From: Richelia sinica FACHB-800 | Lineage (GTDB): Bacteria; Cyanobacteriota; Cyanobacteriia; Cyanobacteriales; Nostocaceae | DNA length: 64,000 bases | Reading direction: 5' to 3' | Assembly (NCBI RefSeq): GCF_014698825.1 | Contig: NZ_JACJTT010000001.1 | Span: 412,931-476,930 of the forward strand | In this document: positions 56,178 through 64,000 of the stretch, one piece after another | Layout of the letters: each line of letters opens with the position of its first letter | Position numbering within the stretch: the stretch's first letter is position 1 | Program-made: the position numbers and the translations under genes | The notes under the pieces: generated by a model | What the model was told of the DNA's origin: nothing | Databases searched by the model: none | Seen by the model: only the letters and a program-made list of their open reading frames with translations

Positions 56178-57142
56178 TTGGCAGAAGTAGCAATTAAATT
56201 TAATTCTTGACGAAGTTTTTGGATAGGTGCGTAATCAGCAGGAATAATTAATGTATATCCAGCTGATTCAGTACCGACAATATCTTCAATTCCATCTGGA
56301 CTACTAATAAAAGCTCGTTTGAACTGAAGAATTAATTCAGGAGATAATTTCTGAGAAATAACTATAGGAGAATGAGGGATAGGAGCAGATTCCCAGATGA
56401 TTCTAGAATTCTGTGCTGTTACTCTGCCTTGTTTTTGGCTTTTTAAATATGAGGAAACATTCGTCACAGCAGCATCAACAGTACCATTGGCTAATGCTTC
56501 TATACTCTTGCTATGACTACCTGTAAATAAGATTTGAGAAAAATCTTCACGAGGATTAATTTCTAGGTTTTTGAAGGTTGCTGCTGCCATTAAATACCCA
56601 GAAGTAGATGATTTATGGACAAAAGCAACACGCTTGCCTTTGAGGTCTTTTATACTTTTGATGCTACTGTTTGCCTGGACTATAATGCACGAACGATACC
56701 AAGGTTGACCTGTATGTTTATCGATAGGTGCAACTAAAGGTTCGATTTTCGCACCCTTATCTACGGCTTCCAAATAGGTAACAGGGCCTAAATAAGCTAA
56801 GTCGAGTTTACCTTTTACCAACCAGTCCACAACTTCTTCATAGCTTTGGGCAATTTGAAAATCAACTTGCCTTCCTAAAGATTTTTCCAAGTATTCATCT
56901 AGGGGTTTAATCATTCTTTCTTGTTCAGTGCGACTTTGAGTAGGAAGTACCCCAACTTTTAATGCAGATAAGTTAATTGTGCTGCTGACTACACTATCTA
57001 AAGGAGACTGATGGTTCTTGACAAATATGTTGTGAGTACAACCAGCACCCAGTAATACCACAACCATGGATATACTTAAAAATCGATGTTTCTTGAATAA
57101 ACGATTTGTAGCTGGTCGCAGCCTAGTTAGGTATTTTTCCAT
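56174..57142 (-). CDS. PhnD/PtxB-like phosphate/phosphonate-type substrate-binding lipoprotein
   Basis: A 322-residue periplasmic binding protein of the PhnD group. After a basic N-terminus and helix, the lipobox LLGAGC (about residue 35) marks a lipoprotein. KVGVLPTQSRTEQERMIKPL (about 62-81), DLAYLGPVTYLEAVDKG (about 113-129) and FVHKSSTSGYLMAAATF (about 172-188) are the phosphonate/phosphite-binding landmarks. No permease or ATPase genes are near. Instead the stop codon overlaps the start of a sensor kinase (ATGA), so it is probably the sensory subunit of that kinase. ATG at 57142 is chosen over TTG eight codons upstream. Confidence 0.88.
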   Translation of the reverse strand: MEKYLTRLRPATNRLFKKHRFLSISMVVVLLGAGCTHNIFVKNHQSPLDSVVSSTINLSALKVGVLPTQSRTEQERMIKPLDEYLEKSLGRQVDFQIAQSYEEVVDWLVKGKLDLAYLGPVTYLEAVDKGAKIEPLVAPIDKHTGQPWYRSCIIVQANSSIKSIKDLKGKRVAFVHKSSTSGYLMAAATFKNLEINPREDFSQILFTGSHSKSIEALANGTVDAAVTNVSSYLKSQKQGRVTAQNSRIIWESAPIPHSPIVISQKLSPELILQFKRAFISSPDGIEDIVGTESAGYTLIIPADYAPIQKLRQELNLIATSAK

Positions 57143-57448
57143 AAAGTTAAGTACAGAATATGTCAAAAAAATTGAAGGAATTTAGTTGATAACTCTGAAG
57201 GTTAACAACCCATTCCTGAACAATTTCATTTCTCCCTTAACGATGTAAAGATAAAATTCTTATGTGAGCCAGTTTTTACCAGAACTGGACATTGAGCAAA
57301 ATGAGACTTGTTAATTGTCTCTAGCAAAATTACCCTGAATCACAATTATACCAATTCTTTATGAGGGTGTATATACATCTTCCCTAGCTCAAAGATTATT
57401 ACTAACACTCCGTGACCATCAAACAAAAAAATAGGTTAAATTAAGCAA

Positions 57449-58342
57449 TTAAGATTCTACACTCACCCAAAAGTCTGCTGTTTCTACTTTCCCCTTAAAG
57501 TTAAACTGCATCCACATTTTATAAGTTCCCTTGTGAGGAAATTTGGTCATAAATTCAACTTTCCCTGGAGGGGAATTTTTTAGAGCATGAGCATGGATGT
57601 AGTCAGATTTTGTTAAGGGTGATGAGCTTTTGATAATCACCAAATGACCTTTTTCCCCTAAATATGGCTTTATATCTTGAACTGCTTGATTACTTTGCCG
57701 ATCTTTAATATCAAATCCTATTTTAATCTCTTGTCCTACTCTAAGATTAGAGGGTGAGGTGTTCAAAGTGACTTTGGTATTAGATAAGGTTTTGCTTTTA
57801 GTAAATTTTTCTAAATCTTTGGGTAAGGGAATAGAACCAGGAACATTGAGATTAAGGATGGAAACACGTTCTGGCTGTCCAGTGGGTTTATAATCGCTAA
57901 ACAATACATAATTGCCAGGATTTGGAAATTCTGCACTCACTTCAAACTTGCCATTATTTTTGTAATCTGGATGCAGATGTTGAAAAAATGTCAAGTCGTC
58001 ATTAACCATAATTAAGTGCATATTTTGTTCTTGGAATGTATCAAATTTAGTGACAGGCTTACCACCAGCATCTTGAATATTAATTACCAAATTAGTTGCT
58101 TGGTTAGCTGCAATATTTTTTGGTGTAGTTAATTTAGCTTGAGTATTAGAAGGTGAATTGTCTTGATGCTGCTCATGACTATGAGAGTGTTCTTTTTGTT
58201 CATTGACAACTATTTGGTCATGATTCTGATGATTCATGTTGTCGCTAGCAACTTTTGTATTGTTCGGTCTCTCCCCAATCGAGCAACCAGAAATAATTAA
58301 TGTATTAGTGATGAATAAGGCTTGTAATAATGTGATTTTCAT
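57449..58342 (-). CDS. His-rich lipoprotein with FixH/YtkA-like beta-sandwich, probable metal-binding
   Basis: A 297-residue lipoprotein. The signal ends at LIISGCS (Cys near residue 20). A His-rich stretch follows (NHQNHDQ, KEHSHSHEQHQD, about 38-62). Two beta-sandwich repeats follow: NMHLIMVNDDLTFFQHLHPDY with HLHP (about 108-128) and KGHLVIIKSSSPLTKSDYIH (about 232-251). The pattern is seen in secreted proteins next to copper or other metal efflux genes. No pump is near, so the metal is unknown. It is 280 bases before the binding-protein gene on the same strand. Confidence 0.8.
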   Translation of the reverse strand: MKITLLQALFITNTLIISGCSIGERPNNTKVASDNMNHQNHDQIVVNEQKEHSHSHEQHQDNSPSNTQAKLTTPKNIAANQATNLVINIQDAGGKPVTKFDTFQEQNMHLIMVNDDLTFFQHLHPDYKNNGKFEVSAEFPNPGNYVLFSDYKPTGQPERVSILNLNVPGSIPLPKDLEKFTKSKTLSNTKVTLNTSPSNLRVGQEIKIGFDIKDRQSNQAVQDIKPYLGEKGHLVIIKSSSPLTKSDYIHAHALKNSPPGKVEFMTKFPHKGTYKMWMQFNFKGKVETADFWVSVES

Positions 58343-58479
58343 GTTAACTTTACCGGATTTTAAGAATCAATATTTACCTGCATATCTATGAATATTTGCA
58401 TACATCCCTCAGGAAGATGCTGACAATTCAAGGGGGATTTACATTAATCATGGTGTGTCGAATAACTGCTTTCTATGGA

Positions 58480-58507
58480 GGTTTAGCTTGGTGCTAAACC
58501 TTTTTTT
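58480..58507. repeat. GGTTTAGC palindrome followed by a T-tract
   Basis: GGTTTAGC-ttggt-GCTAAACC and seven T on the plus strand. It looks like a plus-strand terminator, but the flanking genes are on the minus strand. The same palindrome is at 28880-28900, so it may be a dispersed element. Confidence 0.6.
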
Positions 58508-58548
58508 ATCAGCATCATTATGTTACTAACAATATCATTCAATACTTA

Positions 58549-59136
58549 CTAATAAAACATGATTTGTCTGAGGATATAGGCGATGAAAGTGACTGCACAA
58601 ACTACAGCGAATTGTCCTGGTAACGGCAACCATGAGTATCTAATAATAGCTTCAAATAAGGATAGGTTGTCTGACCCTCTCCAAGGGAAAAAGTAGCTGA
58701 TGATCAAATAAGTGATACCGCAGAGGTGAACAGTTAACAAGCCACAAAAACAACTAAATGCTAAGGTTTCTAGTTGAGGTCTAGCTTTAAAGGCAAAGTG
58801 TCCACAAATCCAAGCTGCTGGTACAAAGCCTAAAAGATAACCAAATTGAGACAATTTGACATAACCAATTCCACCACCATCAGCAAAAACTGGCAATAAA
58901 GTTAACCCCATGACTAAATAGGCAATTTGCGAAAGCGCACCAGCGTGTTTACCTCCCAAACAGCCAACTAGCAAAACTGCACCAATTTGATAACTGACAC
59001 CTAAAGAAAAAATTTTAATACCTTGCTGACTCCAATTCCAAGGTAAGGAGGTTCCATAGGCTTCGAGGAACGTGCCACCCATTGTTAGGAGTAGGCCAAT
59101 CATAGACCAGAGCAATTGATTTGAGGCAGCAAACAT
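58549..59136 (-). CDS. bioY: BioY-family biotin transporter subunit
   Basis: A 195-residue membrane protein with five or six helices. The S-component signature GGKHAGALSQIAYLVMGLTL and LPVFADGGGIGY (about 61-92) identifies BioY. KLSQFGYLLGFVPAAWICGH fits the next helix. BioY takes up biotin alone or with the EcfA/EcfT energy module; no ecf genes are in the window. It is isolated between the metal-binding lipoprotein and the pst operon and divergent from pstS. Confidence 0.92.
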   Translation of the reverse strand: MFAASNQLLWSMIGLLLTMGGTFLEAYGTSLPWNWSQQGIKIFSLGVSYQIGAVLLVGCLGGKHAGALSQIAYLVMGLTLLPVFADGGGIGYVKLSQFGYLLGFVPAAWICGHFAFKARPQLETLAFSCFCGLLTVHLCGITYLIISYFFPWRGSDNLSLFEAIIRYSWLPLPGQFAVVCAVTFIAYILRQIMFY

Positions 59137-59350
59137 TGATCAGACTATAGGAACTATAGGAAAACTAACAGCAACCAGTATAGGCAAATGGTAGAAAATT
59201 AGCTTTAGAGATAGTTCAAGCGTTGATTAATTTCTCACAGTGCTAGAAAATTTTCTACTTTGACTAACACACAAAAAGATTGTAATATAAATTACATATA
59301 ATTAATTTTCCTCTCAGCGATGTTTTGAGAATAATATGTAAGGCTTTTAG

Positions 59351-59380
59351 CTTAACCTAATCTTAACCGAAACAAGTATT
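59351..59380 (+). promoter_or_regulatory. Pho box (SphR/PhoB site), distal
   Basis: CTTAACCT-aat-CTTAACCG-aaa-CAAGTATT: two good and one poor 8-base repeat with 3-base spacers, matching the cyanobacterial PyTTAAPyPyT consensus. It lies about 195 bases before pstS. Confidence 0.82.
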
Positions 59381-59489
59381 TTTATTTATTTTTGGTCGCA
59401 TTTTTAATAGTTAATTATGTATTTATGCTGAAAAAATAGATGAGTTTTTTTGGAAATTTTCCTTTCTGACTACTGGAAAAATTACTTTT

Positions 59490-59508
59490 GTTAACCTTTT
59501 GTTTACCT
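59490..59508 (+). promoter_or_regulatory. Pho box, proximal
   Basis: GTTAACCT-ttt-GTTTACCT, two direct 8-base repeats with the 11-base period. It is 65 bases before the pstS ATG. Confidence 0.72.
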
Positions 59509-59573
59509 TGGGAATCATCATTTAAGGGTATGTTAGAAGCGCTCATCTGGCAATACAGAAAATTTCAACAACG

Positions 59574-60752
59574 ATGCTACTACGTTTTATGTTAGTAAAA
59601 AATCACCGTCTAAAAGGATTAAGTACAGTATTAGCACTGTCTATGGGTTTAACTGCCTGTGCGGGAGTGCAAACCGGGCAAAACTCACAAACTCCAGAAT
59701 CAACAGGGACGGCTCAAAATGCCACAGCATCTGCACCTGCTAAATTAGATTTGGGTGGAAATGTGACTTTGACTGGTGCTGGCGCATCATTTCCTGCTCC
59801 ACTGTATCAAAGTTGGTTCACTGAGCTAAACAAAAAATATCCTAATTTGCAAGTCAACTATCAGTCCGTGGGTAGCGGTGCTGGTGTAGAGCAGTTTACC
59901 AAAGGAACAGTAGACTTTGGTGCTAGTGATGTAGCTATGAAGGATGAGGAAATCAAGGCTGTACCTGCTGATAAGGGGGTAATTATGCTACCTGTAACAG
60001 CGGGTAGTATTGTTTTGGCATACAACTTACCAGATGTGCCGGAGTTGAAATTACCCAGAGCAGTTTACACAGATATTTTATTAGGCAAGATTAAATCTTG
60101 GGATGATCCAGCCATTGCCAAAGCCAATCCAGGTGTAAAATTACCAAACCAAGCAATCACCGTTGTTTATCGTGCTGATGGTAGTGGCACAACAGGAGTC
60201 TTTACTAAACACTTAAGCGCCATTAGTCCAGAGTGGAAATCGAAAGTAGGCGACGGTAAGAGTGTAAAATGGCCTGTGGGGGTTGGTGCGAAAGGAAATG
60301 AAGGTGTGACTGCCCAAATCCAACAAACTCAAGGTGCGATTGGATATGTAGAGTATGGCTATGCTAAACAAAATAGCCTCAAAACTGCTGCTTTAGAAAA
60401 TAAAGGTGGTAATTTTGTCACACCAACAGATGAATCGGCAGCTAAAACCTTAGCATCTGTGACTCTGCCAGACAATCTGCGTGCTTTTATTTCTGATCCA
60501 GAAGGAGCAGATTCTTATCCGATTGTTACCTATACTTGGATTTTGGCTTATCAAAAATACCCAGATGCAGCTAAAGCGAAGGCAATGGAAGCAGCGATAG
60601 AGTATGCCTTAACTGATGGTCAAAAACTAGCTGGGGAATTAGGATATGTTCCTTTGCCTACCAATGTGATTACCAAGGTGGCTGCTGCTGCCGATAAAAT
60701 CAGCCCAGAGTATAAAATTAGCGTTGGTGGTGGTGCTAGTGCAAGTAACTAA
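59574..60752 (+). CDS. pstS: Phosphate ABC transporter substrate-binding protein
   Basis: A 392-residue periplasmic phosphate-binding lipoprotein. GLTAC (about 25-29) is the lipobox; a low-complexity Ser/Thr/Gln linker follows. LTGAGASFPAPLYQSWFTEL (about 65-84), YQSVGSGAGVEQF, FGASDVAMKDEE and VVYRADGSGTTGVFTKHLS (about 199-217) are the phosphate-binding loops. Two Pho boxes upstream predict induction under phosphate starvation. A 164-base gap separates it from pstC, which often gives more pstS product than pstCAB. Confidence 0.95.
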   Translation: MLLRFMLVKNHRLKGLSTVLALSMGLTACAGVQTGQNSQTPESTGTAQNATASAPAKLDLGGNVTLTGAGASFPAPLYQSWFTELNKKYPNLQVNYQSVGSGAGVEQFTKGTVDFGASDVAMKDEEIKAVPADKGVIMLPVTAGSIVLAYNLPDVPELKLPRAVYTDILLGKIKSWDDPAIAKANPGVKLPNQAITVVYRADGSGTTGVFTKHLSAISPEWKSKVGDGKSVKWPVGVGAKGNEGVTAQIQQTQGAIGYVEYGYAKQNSLKTAALENKGGNFVTPTDESAAKTLASVTLPDNLRAFISDPEGADSYPIVTYTWILAYQKYPDAAKAKAMEAAIEYALTDGQKLAGELGYVPLPTNVITKVAAAADKISPEYKISVGGGASASN

Positions 60753-60916
60753 AGTTGATGCTTGATAGCACAAGTCAAATTTTTCATGAAGGACAAAAGC
60801 TGTCATTCAGCCTGATTAGCTCAAATTGCCAATGTCGATTTAATTGAGCCGGGTGTAGCGATTTAGTCTGGTTAGCTCCCACATTTTCCTCGATTTTATT
60901 TCTAAAGTCAGTATTC

Positions 60917-61867
60917 ATGACTACAACTTCTGCCAATTTTCCATCAGGAACGAAAAAGCGATCGCCACTAGATAGGTTCCTAGATCGGGGCTTTATCTGG
61001 ACAACAAGAATTTTTGCCCTAGCGATCGCTGCTACTTTATTATGGATTGCCCTGCAAGTAGCGATCGCTGCTGGCCCAGCAATTCAAGAATTTGGACTAG
61101 GCTTCATTACTAAAAGTAGTTGGAACCCAGTCAATGACGAGTATGGTGTACTCCCACAAATTTATGGAACCTTGATGAGTTCCTTCATCGGGTTACTTTT
61201 GTCCGTACCCATTGGTGTGGGAACTGCGATTTTATTGAGCGAAAACTTTTTACCTACCCAAGTCCGGCTTGTACTAGTATTTTTAGTGGAACTATTAGCG
61301 GCTATCCCCAGTGTAGTCTACGGTGTGTGGGGTATTTTCGTTTTAGTGCCAATGCTAAGTAACTTGGGCAAATTTCTCCACAGTTCTTTAGGATGGATAC
61401 CTCTGTTTAATACCCCTCCTACGGGCCCAGGAATGCTACCTGCGGGGGTAATATTAGCCATTATGACCTTGCCCATCATCACAGCTATCTCCCGTGATGC
61501 GTTAATTTCCCTACCTCCTAGCTTACGTCAAGCCGCAGTAGGATTAGGTGCGACCCGATGGGAAACAATCTTTCAAATTCTCATCCCTGCTGCTTTTTCT
61601 GGGATTGTCAGTGCAGTGATGTTAGCATTAGGGCGGGCCATGGGTGAAACAATGGCTGTCACCATGTTGATTGGCAATGCCAACAACATCAATATTTCCC
61701 TTTTAGCCCCAGCAAATACTATTTCTTCTCTGCTAGCTAATCAATTTTCCGAAGCCAATGGCTTGCAAGTAGCGGCTTTAATGTATGCCGCTTTAGTTTT
61801 GTTTATTTTGACACTGGCAGTCAATATTCTGGCTGAGTTGATCGTCATCCGCATGAAACGACTCTAG
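60917..61867 (+). CDS. pstC: Phosphate ABC transporter permease PstC
   Basis: A 316-residue inner-membrane permease with six helices. The EAA-type loop contacting PstB is LRQAAVGLGATRWETIFQIL (about 204-223). VPIGVGTAILLSE, ELLAAIPSVVYGVWGIFVLVP and GRAMGETMAVTMLIGN are PstC-specific. It starts with ATG at 60917 and is 19 bases upstream of pstA. Confidence 0.94.
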   Translation: MTTTSANFPSGTKKRSPLDRFLDRGFIWTTRIFALAIAATLLWIALQVAIAAGPAIQEFGLGFITKSSWNPVNDEYGVLPQIYGTLMSSFIGLLLSVPIGVGTAILLSENFLPTQVRLVLVFLVELLAAIPSVVYGVWGIFVLVPMLSNLGKFLHSSLGWIPLFNTPPTGPGMLPAGVILAIMTLPIITAISRDALISLPPSLRQAAVGLGATRWETIFQILIPAAFSGIVSAVMLALGRAMGETMAVTMLIGNANNINISLLAPANTISSLLANQFSEANGLQVAALMYAALVLFILTLAVNILAELIVIRMKRL

Positions 61868-61886
61868 TGCTTTTATTGGTTGAATT

Positions 61887-62768
61887 ATGACTTCCTATTT
61901 TCCCGAAAGCAGCCTCACTCGCTCTTCTTTATCGAAACGCACCCTATTCAATACAGTAATGACCGTAATCACATTTATATGTGGTTTTCTGGCTCTTTTG
62001 CCCTTACTGGCCGTACTTTCCTATGTGGTAATTCAGGGCTTCAATAGCCTCAGCCCTAGCGTATTTACCGAACTACCTCCCGCACCTTTTCGTAAAGGAG
62101 GGGGCTTTGGTAATGCTATTTTGGGAACACTATTAATGGTGGGAATTGGTGGGCTAATTAGCATTCCTTTTGGAGTGCTGGCAGCTATTTACTTAACAGA
62201 GTTTAGCTCTGGTAAAATTGCTAGGTGGGTACGTTTTGCAACTAATGTTTTAAGCGGAGTTCCATCCATTATTGCCGGGGTCTTTGCCTATGGCATTGTG
62301 GTACTTTCCTTGACCCAATGGAAATTAGGTTCCTACTCTGCAATTGGTGGCGGTTTTGCACTAGCGATTTTGATGTTACCAATTATTGTACGTACCACCG
62401 ATGAAGCTTTGCAATTAGTATCCCAGGATCTGCGTCAAGCATCCTTAGGATTAGGGGCAACAAACTTTCAAACTGTTACCCAAGTAGTGTTACCGGCCGC
62501 TTTACCGGCAATTGTCACAGGTTCCACCTTAGCTATTGCTAGGGCTGCGGGGGAAACTGCACCACTACTGTTTACAGCCTTGTTTTCGACTTTTTGGCCT
62601 GATAGTTTACTCAAGCCAACAGCTTCCTTAGCAGTATTAGTTTATAACTTTGCAATTTCACCCTTTAAGAATTGGCAATCTTTAGCTTGGGCAGCATCTT
62701 TAATTTTAGTGTTGATGGTGTTGTTGACGAGTATTATTGCTCGCTGGGCTACTCGTCAAAAAGCTTAG
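61887..62768 (+). CDS. pstA: Phosphate ABC transporter permease PstA
   Basis: A 293-residue permease partner of PstC. Six helices; the PstB-contact loop is LRQASLGLGATNFQTVTQVV (about 181-200). IPFGVLAAIYLTEFSSGKIA, GVPSIIAGVFAYGIVVLSL and ARAAGETAPLLFTALF are typical of PstA. pstB begins 53 bases after the stop codon. Confidence 0.94.
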   Translation: MTSYFPESSLTRSSLSKRTLFNTVMTVITFICGFLALLPLLAVLSYVVIQGFNSLSPSVFTELPPAPFRKGGGFGNAILGTLLMVGIGGLISIPFGVLAAIYLTEFSSGKIARWVRFATNVLSGVPSIIAGVFAYGIVVLSLTQWKLGSYSAIGGGFALAILMLPIIVRTTDEALQLVSQDLRQASLGLGATNFQTVTQVVLPAALPAIVTGSTLAIARAAGETAPLLFTALFSTFWPDSLLKPTASLAVLVYNFAISPFKNWQSLAWAASLILVLMVLLTSIIARWATRQKA

Positions 62769-62821
62769 GAAAATTAAATCACGCAGGGTAGATAGACCCA
62801 AAACCTATACCTACACTTTGT

Positions 62822-63628
62822 ATGATCACTCAAACTACAAATACTCAAGACACAGATACTGTATTACACACAGAAAATCTCAATGTTTACTACGGCAAAT
62901 TTTTAGCGTTACAGAATATTTGGTTAGATATTCCCAAACATAAAGTTACGGCTTTTATTGGCCCTTCTGGTTGCGGTAAAAGTACGTTATTGCGTTGTTA
63001 TAATCGACTGAACGATTTGATTGAGTCCTTTCGAGCCGAAGGTAAAATATTTTATTACAATAAAAACCTTTATGCACCTGATGTTGACCCGGTAGAAGTA
63101 CGTCGTCGCATTGGCATGGTGTTTCAAAGACCTAACCCATTTCCGAAATCAATTTACGAAAATATTGCTTTTGGGGCACGAATTAACGGTTACAAAGGCG
63201 ATATGAATGAATTGGTAGAAAGAAGTTTGCGACAAGCAGCGTTATGGGATGAAGTTAAAGATAAACTCAAGCAAAGTGGTTTATCATTATCAGGTGGACA
63301 ACAGCAAAGATTGTGCATTGCTAGAGCGATCGCTGTCCAACCAGAAATTATCCTCATGGATGAACCTTGTTCAGCCCTTGACCCCATTTCTACTTTACGG
63401 GTAGAAGAGTTAATTCATGAACTCAAAGAACAATACACAATCGTGATTGTTACCCACAATATGCAGCAAGCTGCACGGGTTTCTGATAAAACTGCCTTTT
63501 TCAATGTCAGAAGCACTGAAACAGGTGGACGGATTGGTTATTTAGTCGAGTACAACGCTACAGAAGTTATCTTTAACAATCCCCAGCAAGAAGATACCAA
63601 AGCCTATATTAGTGGTAGGTTTGGATGA
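62822..63628 (+). CDS. pstB: Phosphate ABC transporter ATP-binding protein
   Basis: A 268-residue ATPase. Walker A is [13 protein letters not shown] (about 47-59), the Q-loop [16 protein letters not shown], the signature [14 protein letters not shown] (about 158-171) and Walker [13 protein letters not shown] (about 178-189). QRPNPFP is specific to PstB. Last gene of the pst operon here; no phoU follows before the IS630 end. Confidence 0.95.
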   Translation: MITQTTNTQDTDTVLHTENLNVYYGKFLALQNIWLDIPKHKVTAFIGPSGCGKSTLLRCYNRLNDLIESFRAEGKIFYYNKNLYAPDVDPVEVRRRIGMVFQRPNPFPKSIYENIAFGARINGYKGDMNELVERSLRQAALWDEVKDKLKQSGLSLSGGQQQRLCIARAIAVQPEIILMDEPCSALDPISTLRVEELIHELKEQYTIVIVTHNMQQAARVSDKTAFFNVRSTETGGRIGYLVEYNATEVIFNNPQQEDTKAYISGRFG

Positions 63629-63958
63629 TTTAAGTTATGTAACATGATTTGTAGTTAGCAGGGTAAAGGGGGAAATCTCGTTTCCTCATTCTTGAGTTGG
63701 GGATAAAAACCCTGATTCATGGTCTATTTCAAAAAATTGAAAACAAGACTCACATCTGAATCTCTGATTAAATTCCCTTTTTCTCCCCTGTCTCTTTTAC
63801 ACCTTTACACCTGGTATTATTTCCATCATAGGAAAATAGGCGCAAAGGGCGATCGCTCTTTGTGCAGAATTATTTTATTGACAATTTTTGCTATATAGCT
63901 ATAGCCATCAAGATTAGGACGTAAACTATAAGAGTTCCCATAGCATCTCCCGATTTCA
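63629..63958. other. Intergenic region between pstB and an IS630-type end
   Basis: 330 bases with no gene. A HIP1 site lies at 63850. The last part (from about 63901) is probably the left end of the insertion sequence. Confidence 0.5.
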
Positions 63959-64000
63959 ATGGCTAAACCTTATAGTGATGATTTTCGGCAAAAGGTAATG
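63902..64000 (+). mobile_element. Left end of an IS630-family insertion sequence (cut by window edge)
   Basis: The transposase start at 63959 is preceded by a TA-rich junction (TATAGCTATAGCC) and AGCCATCAAGATTAGGACG, a plausible terminal repeat. IS630 elements insert at TA. The exact end and the right end cannot be seen. Confidence 0.5.
63959..64000 (+). CDS. IS630-family transposase, first 14 codons
   Basis: ATG at 63959 opens MAKPYSDDFRQKVM, which matches the start of IS630/Tc1-type transposases, where (M)xPYSxDFRxKV begins a helix-turn-helix. The rest lies outside the window. Only 14 residues support this, but the pattern is distinctive. Confidence 0.7.
   Translation, partial: MAKPYSDDFRQKVM

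Larger units (their letters stand above)
59137..59573. other. Divergent intergenic region between bioY and pstS
   Basis: 437 bases, very AT-rich, with no gene. It holds two Pho-box arrays for the pst operon (59351-59380 and 59490-59508) and presumably the bioY promoter. Confidence 0.7.

Noticed and set aside
58480..58507. Terminator for bioY or the His-rich lipoprotein gene
   Set aside because: The T-tract is on the plus strand while both genes are on the minus strand; it is also a dispersed palindrome.
1..64000. CRISPR array
   Set aside because: Tandem repeats seen are 7 or 57 bases long without regular unique spacers, and no cas gene is present.

Overview
The window looks like chromosomal DNA of a filamentous, probably heterocyst-forming cyanobacterium (Nostocales). 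Reasons: many copies of the HIP1 octamer GCGATCGC, heptameric short tandem repeats (STRRs) and other dispersed palindromes between genes, and a typical gene set: a PucC-type chlorophyll carrier, NdhD, a CSP41-like dehydrogenase, a Ycf52-like acetyltransferase, several GT4 glycosyltransferases and cyanobacterial PhnD-like and Pst proteins. No rRNA, tRNA or CRISPR array was found. The exact species cannot be fixed from this stretch.

Layout. 1-5.1 kb (minus strand): 5' part of rqcH, a small zinc-ribbon protein, two GT4 glycosyltransferases (one like the single-domain sucrose-phosphate synthases) and an aldo/keto reductase. 5.3-8.7 kb (plus): PucC-family transporter, inositol-phosphatase-family enzyme, zinc alcohol dehydrogenase. 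8.7-13.5 kb (minus): repeat-rich DNA, a small membrane protein, a diheme cytochrome c, pyrB, and a P450 with an unrecognised upstream partner. A gene-poor AT-rich kilobase follows and holds a nearly perfect CIRCE operator with no chaperone gene beside it. 14.5-24 kb: an ATP-grasp ligase, small cyanobacterial proteins, an orphan histidine kinase, a KimA-like potassium transporter, sbcD, cysH and a CSP41-like protein.

24.3-28.9 kb (plus) is an exopolysaccharide cassette: GT4 enzyme, polyprenyl-phosphate sugar transferase, and the two enzymes that turn GDP-mannose into GDP-fucose. A 5-formyl-THF cyclo-ligase, a full-length lipoxygenase and thrB follow. 32.6-35.9 kb is an accessory patch: a MITE-like repeat, a HEPN-type protein gene with an in-frame stop, a DUF433/DUF5615 toxin-antitoxin pair and a frameshifted methyltransferase. 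36.7-53.6 kb is mostly housekeeping (ndhD, asnS, rlmD, an M3 peptidase, pdhB, secDF), with a Ras-like GTPase and hybrid-kinase pair at 38.7-41.3 kb.

The right end (54-64 kb) contains a PhnD-like binding protein overlapping a sensor kinase gene, a His-rich lipoprotein, bioY, and the pstSCAB phosphate importer behind two Pho-box arrays. The window closes on the first codons of an IS630-type transposase.

The points most worth a second look are the STRR heptads that supply the rlmD start codon (three ATGs in three frames) and the stop codon of another gene, the orphan CIRCE element, the HEPN plus toxin-antitoxin patch, the GTPase-kinase and binding protein-kinase gene pairs, and the P450 operon with an unknown partner.
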